A stretch of 19,947 bases of DNA from Bacteroidota bacterium (GTDB lineage: Bacteria; Bacteroidota; Bacteroidia; Bacteroidales; Paludibacteraceae): contig JAFNAU010000005.1 in NCBI GenBank assembly GCA_017860335.1, positions 1 to 19,947 of the forward strand, in the 5' to 3' direction. How positions within the stretch are numbered: the first letter of the stretch is position 1; the number at the start of each line of letters is the position of its first letter. A program made the position numbers and the translations under genes. Under the pieces are notes generated by a model. It ran no database searches. It was not told the origin of the DNA and was given only the letters and a program-made list of their open reading frames with translations. Shown in pieces: positions 6,231 through 14,142 of this stretch.

Positions 6231-7961
6231 TTACCAGAAATACCAGTAGAAAGCAGCGCAGAGTGCTACCACGCCAAGAGATGCAATAATATCCCACTTG
6301 TTCCAGCTCTGTTTGATAAGTTGCTTATAGTCACCTGTGAATGTGATGAATTCAACCTGTTTAGCCGTTGGTTTTTTAGTAAAGAATGATACTGCAACCA
6401 TAAACAGCATGATGAAAACAAGCAACCATATCTCAAAGATAAGCCAGTTCGTATGCCAGAACCATTGGGTGTTTTCCCAGAATCCGCCTGTCATTACTTT
6501 ATTACCGGTATCAGTAAGGATGTTGGTTAGCAATCGTGCCATTCCAATCAAAAAACCAACAATTAAACCTGCTTCACCCGCTTTAGGTGTAATCTTTTTG
6601 GAAAAAATACCCAATACAAATACGGCCACCATGGCAGGAGCGAGCAACGATTGAATGCCTTGCAGATAAGAATAAAGGCTGCCGAGACTCATCATAACCG
6701 GGATCCAGCCAATACCAAGTAAAACTACTACAACGGTTGCAACACGACCTACAAACACATATCTGGCTTCGGTTTTACCTTTGAACATGGGTTTGTAAAA
6801 ATCCTCAGTAAACAAGGTGGCACAGGAATTGAAGAATGCAGCCAAAGAAGCCACAAGCGCTGAGATAAATCCAATGGTTACAATACCTTTCACACCGGCA
6901 GGTAATACAAACTTAACCATGGAGCCAAATGCAGTATCGGGATTGTCTAACGTAAATCCACTGCCGGGACGAGCAGCCAGTGCCGCAGCTATCATACCCG
7001 GTATCAGGAACATAAACACAGGCAACAATTTGAAGTAACCAGCAGCAATAGTTCCTCTGCGGGCACGTCTCATGACTACGTCGCTTGCTTCACCTTTGTG
7101 CTGACCCAGGACACGTTGAACGATGTGCTGGTCGGTAGCCCAATACCATAAACCAATAATTGATGCTCCGATAAATACCCAGAAACCGGGATAGTCATCG
7201 TAAAGTGGGTCACCCGTTTCGAAGTGGAACATATGGTTTGTACCATATCCGTTACTCAACGATTTTGAGTAGTCAATCATTGCTGACCAACCTTGGCCGA
7301 TATTACCGTCTCCAAGCGCCGATAAACCAAGAAAAAGCACAAGGAATGAACCAATGATAAGAATAGGCGTTTGAATAGCCGAGAGTGTCATCACACCCTT
7401 CATGCCGCCCAAAACAGTAAAGATACCCGTTAAAACAATCAGGCCAATAGCTCCGTACCAGAAAGGTAATCCCAGAAGACTTTCCAAGAATATTCCTCCT
7501 GTAAATGCTGTTACACTTACTTTAGTCAGCACATAAGCAATCAGTGTAATGATTGACAGCCACGAACCGGTACGAGGTGTGTAACGATTTTTGAGGAAAT
7601 CAGGCATGGTAATGATTTTCCCCAATTTATTATTCATCAATTGGTAGAAAGGAACGAAAAGCCAGCCCAGGATGAGGATCATCCAGCCTTGCATTTCCCA
7701 GTGAGCCATACCAACTCCGGCTTTTGCGCCGGTTCCGGCAAGGCCAACAAGGTGTTCAGAACCGATGTTGGCGGCAAAGATCGCTGCGCCAATAATATAC
7801 CAGGGTTCACCCTTACCGAACAGGAAATCTTCGCTGTCGGCTCCTTGTTGAGAACGTTTGTGCTTCTGTATCGAACGCGCTACAGCCCATCCTACAGCCA
7901 AAATACCTACTACTATAATGACCCAGTCGAGCCAAATAAATTCTTGTGAGGTCCAATTCAT
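6231..7961 (-). CDS. SSS-family sodium/sugar symporter, probable L-arabinose importer
   Basis: This 576-residue inner-membrane protein belongs to the sodium:solute symporter family of the SGLT type. It starts with a membrane segment (WVIIVVGILAVGWAVA, 13-28) and shows about fourteen hydrophobic helices. The family-typical ANIGSEHLVGLAGTGAKAG lies at 64-82, WATDQHIVQRVLG at 274-286, and the helix with the sodium-site serine region, FISALVASLAAFFNSCATL, at 365-383. Sodium-coupled sugar uptake is well established for close homologues. Position in the ara operon, beside a mutarotase and the AraR regulator, points to L-arabinose as substrate; galactose or another aldose cannot be ruled out from sequence. 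It lies 44 bases after the mutarotase gene, and I see no hairpin in that gap. Confidence 0.88.
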   Translation of the reverse strand: MNWTSQEFIWLDWVIIVVGILAVGWAVARSIQKHKRSQQGADSEDFLFGKGEPWYIIGAAIFAANIGSEHLVGLAGTGAKAGVGMAHWEMQGWMILILGWLFVPFYQLMNNKLGKIITMPDFLKNRYTPRTGSWLSIITLIAYVLTKVSVTAFTGGIFLESLLGLPFWYGAIGLIVLTGIFTVLGGMKGVMTLSAIQTPILIIGSFLVLFLGLSALGDGNIGQGWSAMIDYSKSLSNGYGTNHMFHFETGDPLYDDYPGFWVFIGASIIGLWYWATDQHIVQRVLGQHKGEASDVVMRRARRGTIAAGYFKLLPVFMFLIPGMIAAALAARPGSGFTLDNPDTAFGSMVKFVLPAGVKGIVTIGFISALVASLAAFFNSCATLFTEDFYKPMFKGKTEARYVFVGRVATVVVVLLGIGWIPVMMSLGSLYSYLQGIQSLLAPAMVAVFVLGIFSKKITPKAGEAGLIVGFLIGMARLLTNILTDTGNKVMTGGFWENTQWFWHTNWLIFEIWLLVFIMLFMVAVSFFTKKPTAKQVEFITFTGDYKQLIKQSWNKWDIIASLGVVALCAAFYWYFW

Positions 7962-8005
7962 AATTTATTATTTATAATTATTTTCTGATATTATTTTTTT
8001 CGATT

Positions 8006-9145
8006 TTATTTTTCAACACCAAACTTATAAACGCATGTGCTCTTATAAACCTTTCCGGGTTCGAGAATAACCGAAGGCCACTGTGGTTTGTTGGGACTGT
8101 CGGGATAGTGCTGAGTTTCGAGGCAAATACCGGTACGTTGTTTATATACAATGCCTTTTTTGCCTTTTACAGTACCATCGAGGAAGTTACCGGTATAAAC
8201 CTGAACGCCGGGCTCGTTAGTATAAACTTCAAGGGTAATTCCGCTTGCAGGTGAAACAACCTTTGCTGCCAGTTTTGATACATCACCAGCTGTATTCAAC
8301 ACCCAGTTATGATCGTAACCATTACCATTTTTAAGCTGAATAAAATCGTATTTATCAATGTCTGCACCTACCGGTTTGGGAGTAGTGAAATCCATCGGGG
8401 TGTCCTTAACTGTGGCTATTTCGCCGGTAGTCATAAACGTACTGTCAACTGGAGTGTAATTGTCGGCATTGATGTACAGTTTGCTTTCGGTAATCGGTTT
8501 AGTAGCATCACCTGTCAGGTTGAAATACGAGTGGTTACACATGTTAATCACTGTTTTTTTATCGGTAGTAGCTTCAAAATCAATTTTAATCGCGTTGTCT
8601 TCGGTCAGTTTGAACGTTACTTTTGCTTCAACATTACCCGGGAAATTCATATCTCCGTCGGGAGAAAAACGGGTCATTTCGATAGTGGTATCGTCAATTT
8701 GTTTCACGTTTTTGTAAACCTGATATTGCCAGCCTTTCGGTCCGCCATGAAGGCAATGCCCGAAGTTATTCTGTGGCAACTGAATGGTATCGCCGTCAAT
8801 CACTATTTTACCCTGATTAATGCGGTTGGCGTATCGGCCAATCGAAGCGCCAAAATCGCTCGGAACATTGATGTAGTCGGCTACAGAATCGAAACCAAGA
8901 ACTACATCCTGCATATTACCTGTTTTGTCAGGTACCATAATGGAAACAATGCGTCCACCGAAGTTGGTAATACAAACTTCCATTCCTGCTGTGTTTTTCA
9001 ATACAAACAGATTGGTTGAATCTCCGTTTACCACGGTTTGAAAGTCGGCTTTACACAAGCCGGAAAGTGTCTTTTCGCATTTGTTATCCTTGCATCCGAC
9101 CAGAGCCAGAGCAATAATTGCAAGACCAGTTATATACTTTTTCAT
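8006..9145 (-). CDS. Lipoprotein aldose 1-epimerase (mutarotase)
   Basis: This 379-residue GalM-family enzyme interconverts alpha and beta anomers of an aldose. The N terminus is a lipoprotein signal (MKKYITGLAIIALALVGCKD): a lysine-bearing start, a hydrophobic stretch, and the lipobox LVGC with Cys18. The mature protein would therefore be membrane-anchored outside the cytoplasm. Mutarotase motifs are GRYANRI at 103-109, LHGG at 132-135, NHSYFNL at 204-210 with the catalytic His205, GYDHN at 276-280 with Asp278, and LETQHYPDSPN at 342-352 with the catalytic Glu343. It sits between araB and the symporter gene. It probably supplies the anomer the transporter prefers, with L-arabinose as the likely in vivo substrate, although these enzymes are often broad in specificity. 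Confidence 0.93.
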   Translation of the reverse strand: MKKYITGLAIIALALVGCKDNKCEKTLSGLCKADFQTVVNGDSTNLFVLKNTAGMEVCITNFGGRIVSIMVPDKTGNMQDVVLGFDSVADYINVPSDFGASIGRYANRINQGKIVIDGDTIQLPQNNFGHCLHGGPKGWQYQVYKNVKQIDDTTIEMTRFSPDGDMNFPGNVEAKVTFKLTEDNAIKIDFEATTDKKTVINMCNHSYFNLTGDATKPITESKLYINADNYTPVDSTFMTTGEIATVKDTPMDFTTPKPVGADIDKYDFIQLKNGNGYDHNWVLNTAGDVSKLAAKVVSPASGITLEVYTNEPGVQVYTGNFLDGTVKGKKGIVYKQRTGICLETQHYPDSPNKPQWPSVILEPGKVYKSTCVYKFGVEK

Positions 9146-9172
9146 GTGTAGTGGTATTATTTAATGTTATGG

Positions 9173-9210
9173 AAAGACTCCAATCCGTTTTCAGCCGAAT
9201 CAGAGTCTTT
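9173..9210 (-). repeat. 15-bp hairpin directly after araB, specific to the minus-strand RNA
   Basis: Arms at 9173-9187 and 9196-9210 surround an eight-base loop. In minus-strand RNA all 15 pairs form, three of them as G-U wobbles. In plus-strand RNA those three would be A·C mismatches. The fold begins three bases after the araB stop codon. It is followed by only three U residues, so protection of the araDAB mRNA or partial termination are both possible. Confidence 0.75.
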
Positions 9211-9213
9211 TTT

Positions 9214-10881
9214 TTATTTGAATAAATTTTCTTCTGTAAATTTACCTATTGCAACGTAATTTTTGTACAACTCGTTGTAGAGTTTATGGTTTTCAGCATT
9301 CGGATAGAATTCCGATGCAAATCCCATACCCATGGCAGCCTGTGCATCTTCAACCTTTGCATAAATGCCTGCGGCAACCGAGGCAAACATCGAAGCGCCG
9401 AAAGCACATGCCTGCTCAGCTTTTGCTACTTTTATGGGCATGTTGAGCACATCAGCCAACGTTTGCATTACAAAAGGTGATTTCAGTGCTATACCACCTA
9501 TGCCGATGATTTCTTTGATTTCCACACCATTTTCGATAAAGCGATCCACTATGGCTTTTGATCCGTAGGCAGTGGCTTCAACCAAAGCACGGAAAATAAG
9601 CGGAGCTGAACTTCCCAAATTCAGGCCGGTGATAGTTCCTTTTACTTTCTGGTTTGCATCCGGTGTACGGCGACCATTCATCCAGTCGGTTGCCAGAATG
9701 GTAGATTCCGATACCGGAACCTTGGCTGCTTCTACAGAAAGAGCCGGAATAATCTGATCAATGGTTTCGTCAATAAGTTTTTGTTTGGTGGCTTCGTCAA
9801 CCAGTGTTGTTTTCGAAAGAATATTCACTACTGGCCAAGCTACTACGTTTTTAAACCAGGCATATACATCACCAAAAGCCGACTGTCCGGCTTCCAGACC
9901 AACCATTCCGGGGATAACCGATCCGTCAACCTGTCCGCAGATACCGGGAATGAGTTTATCACCCATTTCCTGATAACTTGAAACCATGATGTCGCAGGTA
10001 GAAGTTCCTATAACTCGTACGAGTGCTCCCGGTTTCACTTCTGCTCCAACGGCTCCCATGTGACAGTCGAAAGCGCCAACAGCAACAGCTACGTTGGTTG
10101 TGAGACCCAGACGTTGTGCCCATTCTTCGGTAAGAGTTCCGGTTTTTTTGTCACTTGGACAAGTGTCGCTGTAAAGTCTGTCGCGATAACCGCTCAATAC
10201 AGGATCAAGTGCAACAAGGAATTCTTCCGATGGCAGACCGCCCCATTTCTCGAGCCACATGGCTTTATGTCCCGAAGCGCATCGGCTGCGGCAGATTTCT
10301 TCAGGTTTGGTTTTCCCAACCAGAAGACCAGGCAACCAGTCACAGTGCTCTACCAGCGAATAGGCAGCATTACGCACTTTTTCGTCTGCACGCAACACGT
10401 GCAATGCTTTAGCCCAGAACCATTCCGAAGAATAAATGCCACCTTCGTACGAAGTGTAATCAATATCCCATTTGGCGCAAAGGTCGTTGATTTCCTGAGC
10501 TTCTTTAATGGCCGTATGATCTTTCCACAATACGAACATGGCGTTCGGATTTTCTGCAAATTCGGGAAGCATCGCAAGTGGAGTTCCGTTTTTGTCAGTG
10601 AATACCGGTGTACTTCCGGTGGTGTCAAATGCCATTCCTACCACGTTCCCAGCCGTTCCGGCGGGACATTTCGACAAGGCATCCTTTACTGTATATTCAA
10701 GGGTGTCAATGTAATCCTGCGGATGCTGGCGGTACTGGTTGGCTGTTGGTACACAGTATTTTCCTTCCATCCAGCGCGGATAATATTTTACTGAAGATAC
10801 CAGTTCTTCACCGGTTTCGGCATTAACGATCACAGCACGTGCCGAGTCGCTTCCATAGTCTAATCCAATAACGTATTTCAT
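9214..10881 (-). CDS. araB: L-ribulokinase
   Basis: This FGGY-family kinase phosphorylates L-ribulose to L-ribulose 5-phosphate, the second step of bacterial L-arabinose catabolism. I take the ATG at 10879-10881, giving 555 residues starting MKYVIGLDYGSDSARAV, because the N-terminal phosphate-binding strand of the family starts there; the frame extends nine codons further upstream without family support. Other motifs are AFDTTGSTP at 84-92, the catalytic-Asp motif VGAFDCHMGAVGA at 268-280 with Asp272, DWMNGRRTP at 399-407, and the C-terminal IGIGGIALKSPFVMQTLADV at 460-479 with ACAFGASMFA at 491-500. Length is close to E. coli AraB (about 566). It follows araA after 80 bases occupied by a heptamer-based inverted repeat and precedes the mutarotase gene. 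Confidence 0.96.
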   Translation of the reverse strand: MKYVIGLDYGSDSARAVIVNAETGEELVSSVKYYPRWMEGKYCVPTANQYRQHPQDYIDTLEYTVKDALSKCPAGTAGNVVGMAFDTTGSTPVFTDKNGTPLAMLPEFAENPNAMFVLWKDHTAIKEAQEINDLCAKWDIDYTSYEGGIYSSEWFWAKALHVLRADEKVRNAAYSLVEHCDWLPGLLVGKTKPEEICRSRCASGHKAMWLEKWGGLPSEEFLVALDPVLSGYRDRLYSDTCPSDKKTGTLTEEWAQRLGLTTNVAVAVGAFDCHMGAVGAEVKPGALVRVIGTSTCDIMVSSYQEMGDKLIPGICGQVDGSVIPGMVGLEAGQSAFGDVYAWFKNVVAWPVVNILSKTTLVDEATKQKLIDETIDQIIPALSVEAAKVPVSESTILATDWMNGRRTPDANQKVKGTITGLNLGSSAPLIFRALVEATAYGSKAIVDRFIENGVEIKEIIGIGGIALKSPFVMQTLADVLNMPIKVAKAEQACAFGASMFASVAAGIYAKVEDAQAAMGMGFASEFYPNAENHKLYNELYKNYVAIGKFTEENLFK

Positions 10882-10891
10882 GATTTTTTTT

Positions 10892-10953
10892 GAGTAAGTA
10901 AGAGGCAAGGGGTAAGAAGTAAGTACTTGCGTCTTACCTCTTACTCTTTACTC
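10892..10953. repeat. Heptamer-based inverted repeat in the araA-araB gap
   Basis: The plus strand contains TAAGAGG-like units in near-perfect seven-base register (TAAGAGG, CAAGGGG, TAAGAAG, TAAGTAC), preceded by GAGTAAG. After a short centre come the inverted units CTTACCT, CTTACTC and TTTACTC. The two halves can pair into a long imperfect hairpin, with GGTAAGA/TCTTACC exact at the inner end and GAGTAA/TTTACTC-like pairing at the outer end. It fills almost the whole 80-base gap. Confidence 0.65.
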
Positions 10954-10961
10954 CTGATTAT

Positions 10962-12467
10962 TTATCTAAGTGCTCTGTTAAGCATGTAGTATACTTCATT
11001 ATTTCGAAGATCCTGTTTGAAGTTACGCATGGTTGTATCATTGTCAATCAACAACATTTCCATGTCGGCTATTTCAGCAAAATCTTCCATATATTCTTTA
11101 GTCAGGGCAAATGAGAAGCTGGAATGATGTGTACCACCAGCCTGTATCCATGCTCCTGCACCAACTTCGAAGTTGGGTTGTGGTTTCCACAGTGCGCAGG
11201 CAACCGGCAATTTTGGTAAATCATTAGTTTTAATAACGTCAACCACATTTACAATCATGCGGAAACGATTACCCATATCTACAACCGTGCAGGCTATACC
11301 CTGACCTTCATGTGCCTGGAATACGAGACGTGCGCAGGTTCCTGAATCACCGATACCAAGAAAATGTACTTGTAATTGTGGTTTTTGAGTAGTGATAGAA
11401 GGATTGATTTCGAGCATATGTGCCTGAAGTATCGAACTGTTTTCGCCGTCAAAGTTCAGTGTATAATCTTCGAGGAATGAACATCCTCCCGGCAAACCTT
11501 CACCCATTACCCACATGGTACGAACGAGGGCTGCTGTTTTCCAGTCGCCTTCTGCTCCAAAACCATAACCTTCCTGCATCAAACGCTGTGAAGCAAATCC
11601 CATCAGCTGATCCATGCCTTCCAGTTCATCGAAACTGGTAGTAAATGCCTTTGCTCCTTTATCCTGCAGGAAACGGCGCAATCCGATTTCCTGTGCTGCA
11701 GCATTTCTCACATGCTGATGATTGGCACCGCCTCTTGCTGCATCGGGAGCAATATCATACAATTTTTCATATTCAGCAACCAGGGCATCAATTTCTTCTT
11801 CTTTTACAGCTTTTACGTAAGGAACCAGTTTTGCAATCGGTGCGTTGTCAACATGATAGCCCATGCGGATTTCTGCTTCAACTTTATCACCATCGGTAAC
11901 AGCTACATTGTTCATGTTATCACCGAAACGAATGATACGCATATCCTGAGCATCGGTCCATGCTACAGACACTCTCATCCATGTGGCGATTTTTTTGTGG
12001 GTTTCTTTGTCTTTCCAGTATCCCACAACTATTTTACGCGGTTTGCGCAGACGACTGGTAATGAAACCAAATTCGCGGTCGCCGTGAGCGCTCTGGTTCA
12101 GATTCATAAAATCCATGTCGATGGTTTCCCATGGAATTTTTTCATTGTATTGGGTATGGAAGTGTAATAAAGGTTTTTTGAAGTCCATCAAACCATGTAT
12201 CCACATTTTTGCAGGTGAAAAGGTGTGCATCCAGGTGATAACACCAACACATTTCGTGTCTCCGTTAGCTGCACGGAAAATTTCCGAAACTTCTTTCGAA
12301 GAATTTGCAGTTCCCTTGTATACTACTTTCACGGGAAGATTGCCCGAATCGTTCAAACCTTTTACCATTTCGGTTGAATGTGCGTCCACTTTTACAACAG
12401 CGTCGCCACCGTACAGGAGTTGTGCTCCAGTTACAAACCATACTTCAAAATCATTGTAATTTATCAT
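10962..12467 (-). CDS. araA: L-arabinose isomerase
   Basis: This 501-residue cytoplasmic enzyme isomerises L-arabinose to L-ribulose and has the same length as E. coli AraA (500). The protein begins MINYNDFEVWFVTGAQLLYG, the family's usual start. The Mn-binding and catalytic residues align in position with those of the E. coli enzyme: Glu307 in GFGAEGDWK, Glu333 in FLEDYTLNF, His350 in QAHMLEINP and His447/448 in GGTHHSSF. Other family signatures include WMHTFSPAKMWI at 79-90, HFHTQYN at 102-108 and NLNQSAHGDREFGF at 122-135. It is the second gene of the ara operon, 78 bases after araD, with a weak stem (CCTTAAT/ATTAAGG) in the gap. No anomaly in sequence or length was seen. Confidence 0.97.
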   Translation of the reverse strand: MINYNDFEVWFVTGAQLLYGGDAVVKVDAHSTEMVKGLNDSGNLPVKVVYKGTANSSKEVSEIFRAANGDTKCVGVITWMHTFSPAKMWIHGLMDFKKPLLHFHTQYNEKIPWETIDMDFMNLNQSAHGDREFGFITSRLRKPRKIVVGYWKDKETHKKIATWMRVSVAWTDAQDMRIIRFGDNMNNVAVTDGDKVEAEIRMGYHVDNAPIAKLVPYVKAVKEEEIDALVAEYEKLYDIAPDAARGGANHQHVRNAAAQEIGLRRFLQDKGAKAFTTSFDELEGMDQLMGFASQRLMQEGYGFGAEGDWKTAALVRTMWVMGEGLPGGCSFLEDYTLNFDGENSSILQAHMLEINPSITTQKPQLQVHFLGIGDSGTCARLVFQAHEGQGIACTVVDMGNRFRMIVNVVDVIKTNDLPKLPVACALWKPQPNFEVGAGAWIQAGGTHHSSFSFALTKEYMEDFAEIADMEMLLIDNDTTMRNFKQDLRNNEVYYMLNRALR

Positions 12468-12545
12468 ATTGATTTTAATTTTTTTAATCCTTAATGCCTT
12501 CTTCAGCCGGTAATTAAGGAAGGTTAATTATTTTTTATTTTATGT

Positions 12546-13229
12546 TTATTGTCCGTAATAGGCATTTGGCCCGTGCTTTCTGTAGAAATGCTTCTTAATC
12601 AGAAGTTCGTTCATAGTTAAATTCGGATTGATGCCAAATGAGATGTAGGCCATCTTGGCAACCTGTTCCATTACAACAGCGTTGTGAACAGCATCGTGGG
12701 CATCTTTCCCCCAGCTGAACGGTCCGTGGTTTTTCACTAAAACTCCCGGAACGTAATCCGGATTGATATTTTTGAATCGTTCAATAATAACATTTCCGGT
12801 TTCCTTTTCATACTCGCCTTCCACTTCCTGTGTGTTCATATCCCGCGTACAGGGAATAGCATCCCTGAAATAATCAGCATGTGTGGTACCAATATTTGGT
12901 ATTTCACATCCTGCCTGAGCCCACGATGTAGCATAAGTGGAATGTGTATGAATTACTCCGCCGATATTCGGAAAAGCCTTGTATAGAGCCAGGTGGGTGG
13001 CGGTGTCGGACGAAGGTTTTAATTTTCCTTCAATAATATTTCCATCGAGGTCAACAACTACCATGTCGGTGGATTTCATTTCCTCGTACGATACTCCTGA
13101 TGGCTTAATTACAACAAGATTGAGTGTTCTGTCAATGGCGCTGGCATTTCCCCAAGTGAAAATTACCAACCCATGCTTCACTAAATCTAAATTTGCACGG
13201 TAAACGGTTTCTTTTAATAATTCAAGCAT
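12546..13229 (-). CDS. araD: L-ribulose-5-phosphate 4-epimerase
   Basis: This class II aldolase-like enzyme converts L-ribulose 5-phosphate to D-xylulose 5-phosphate, feeding the pentose phosphate pathway. I choose the ATG at 13227-13229, giving 227 residues starting MLELLKETVYRANLDLVKHG, as in homologues (E. coli AraD 231). The longer frame from 13271 would run through the promoter-proximal inverted repeat and lacks family similarity. Motifs are GNASAID at 27-33 and KPSGVS at 42-47 for phosphate binding, SSDTATH at 73-79, the zinc-binding HTHS at 94-97, DYFRD with Asp119, KNHGPF with His168, and the C-terminal HGPNAYYGQ with Tyr225, which matches E. coli Tyr229. It is the first gene of the ara operon. 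Confidence 0.96.
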   Translation of the reverse strand: MLELLKETVYRANLDLVKHGLVIFTWGNASAIDRTLNLVVIKPSGVSYEEMKSTDMVVVDLDGNIIEGKLKPSSDTATHLALYKAFPNIGGVIHTHSTYATSWAQAGCEIPNIGTTHADYFRDAIPCTRDMNTQEVEGEYEKETGNVIIERFKNINPDYVPGVLVKNHGPFSWGKDAHDAVHNAVVMEQVAKMAYISFGINPNLTMNELLIKKHFYRKHGPNAYYGQ

Positions 13230-13253
13230 TTGATATTGTATTAATAGTCTAAA

Positions 13254-13274
13254 TAAGTGTATACAGTACACTTA
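13254..13274. promoter_or_regulatory. Probable AraR operator upstream of araD
   Basis: TAAGTGTA-N5-TACACTTA is an inverted repeat with perfect eight-base arms. It lies 25 bases upstream of the chosen araD start and about 10 bases downstream of the -7 promoter element, so it overlaps or directly follows the predicted transcription start. Linking it to the AraR-type regulator of this operon is inference from position; I saw no second copy in the window. Confidence 0.68.
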
Positions 13275-13284
13275 AAAAAGTTCA

Positions 13285-13292
13285 CAAATGTA
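13285..13292 (-). promoter_or_regulatory. -7 promoter element of the ara operon
   Basis: The minus strand reads TACATTTG, an exact fit to the Bacteroidetes TAnnTTTG element. Transcription would begin near 13278, giving a leader of about 50 bases before araD. No good TTTG is visible at the -33 position, as may be expected of a promoter that needs an activator or is otherwise weak. Confidence 0.5.
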
Positions 13293-14142
13293 TTAATACT
13301 TTTCGAGAATATGCGTTGTAATTAATGTGTTTTGCAACATAATATTGGATGTATTCAATATTCATAAAGTTAAATGTAGCTGTTGCCAATTTTGTAAATG
13401 CAGAGAAAATGAAATAGAGGAGGAACGTAGCCTAATTCGGCAATTGCCAGGGTGGATAGTGTTGGCTGTAAATAGATCGAAATTATAGAAAACCTGGAGT
13501 TCATTTAGAAAGAAGTAATAAAAAAGTTGTTCGTTTCAGGAGAAATCCGTATGTTTATCAGACTACTAATCAAATAAATATAAGAACGACTTTATGACAG
13601 TGTACGAGGAAATTCTAGAGAAATTAAAACAATTTGAGACAAAAAGTAACTTTCAAAACGCTCTTTTCTCAACTTTGCGACCAGTTTTTGATACGTCGGA
13701 ACTACGCTAATTCTTTTGACGGATACAAAAAACAGAACTGTGTCGAAAATTACTGATCTGACAGTTATTAAAATGATAAACAATCTTTTAAATAAAAATA
13801 TAAACATTATCAAATCAGTTGTAGTTTAAATACACTGAAGGTTATGGTTATTTTCCTTAATCATCATTCCAAAATTCTTGTAATACTGTATAGGGGAGTA
13901 CTATTGCTTATTCTCCGGAAAATCCACTTTTAACCCCTTATCATTAGGTTATAGTCTGGAGTCTGAAAAAATAGTAAAATAATCCATGTGTATCATTATT
14001 TTATCTATCTTAAAAGGAAAATTATTATCATTACTTTGCATTTTAATTAATGAGATTTAATAGTAAGCTGAATTAAGACTTTCTACCGGAAATACAGAAT
14101 TTATATCCAGGTTTATGGTTCTTAATTCTAATATTTCAAAAA
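13293..14142. other. Divergent intergenic region between the ara operon and the MFS gene
   Basis: These 850 bases carry no intact gene that I can support. A near-perfect 22-base palindrome (AATATTG, eight bases, CAATATT) lies at 13341-13362, on the ara side. Fragments that read like decayed coding sequence occupy roughly 13400-13830. The last 150 bases before the MFS gene are AT-rich; a weak match to the -7 element, TTACTTTG at 14031-14038, differs from TAnnTTTG at one fixed position and has no -33 partner. The MFS promoter is therefore not located with confidence. Confidence 0.6.
13594..13829 (+). pseudogene. Possible decayed gene fragment
   Basis: An ATG at 13594 opens a 38-codon frame with ordinary protein composition (MTVYEEILEKLKQFETKSNF to PVFDTSELR, stop at 13708-13710). 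Directly around this stop another frame continues open for about 40 codons (LILLTDTKNRTVSKITDL and onward, stop near 13829). One frameshift would join them into a peptide of nearly 80 residues. Upstream, at about 13400-13575, a further frame carries protein-like stretches broken by two TAG codons. I do not recognise the family. Chance open frames in AT-rich DNA are a real alternative. Confidence 0.2.

Noticed and set aside
8309..9019. Plus-strand 236-codon open frame opposite the mutarotase gene
   Set aside because: It is fully antisense to a gene with all catalytic residues intact. The translation (many F, N, V, I runs) looks like a shadow frame.
9173..9216. Plus-strand terminator reading of the hairpin followed by a T run
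   Set aside because: The T run follows the stem on the plus strand, but no plus-strand gene ends there and three pairs in the stem are mismatched in plus-strand RNA.
10060..10794. Plus-strand 244-codon open frame opposite araB
   Set aside because: It is fully antisense to araB, which has clear FGGY-kinase motifs throughout. No independent start signal or family similarity was seen.
10882..10908. Upstream extension of araB by nine codons
   Set aside because: The segment MPLTYSKKI encodes part of the heptamer repeat. The kinase fold begins with MKYVIGLDYG at 10881.
13230..13271. Upstream extension of araD by 14 codons
   Set aside because: The extension MYCIHLFRLLIQYQ has no counterpart in AraD proteins and would place coding sequence over the probable operator. 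The start at 13229 gives the normal family length.
13592..13813. Minus-strand 73-codon open frame in the divergent spacer
   Set aside because: It is strongly hydrophobic at its start and antisense to more protein-like fragments, lacks a leader signal and resembles no family I know. Chance is the better explanation.
14031..14038. TTACTTTG as the -7 element of the MFS gene
   Set aside because: It departs from TAnnTTTG at one fixed position and has no TTTG at the -33 distance. It is over 100 bases from the gene, so I did not call a promoter.
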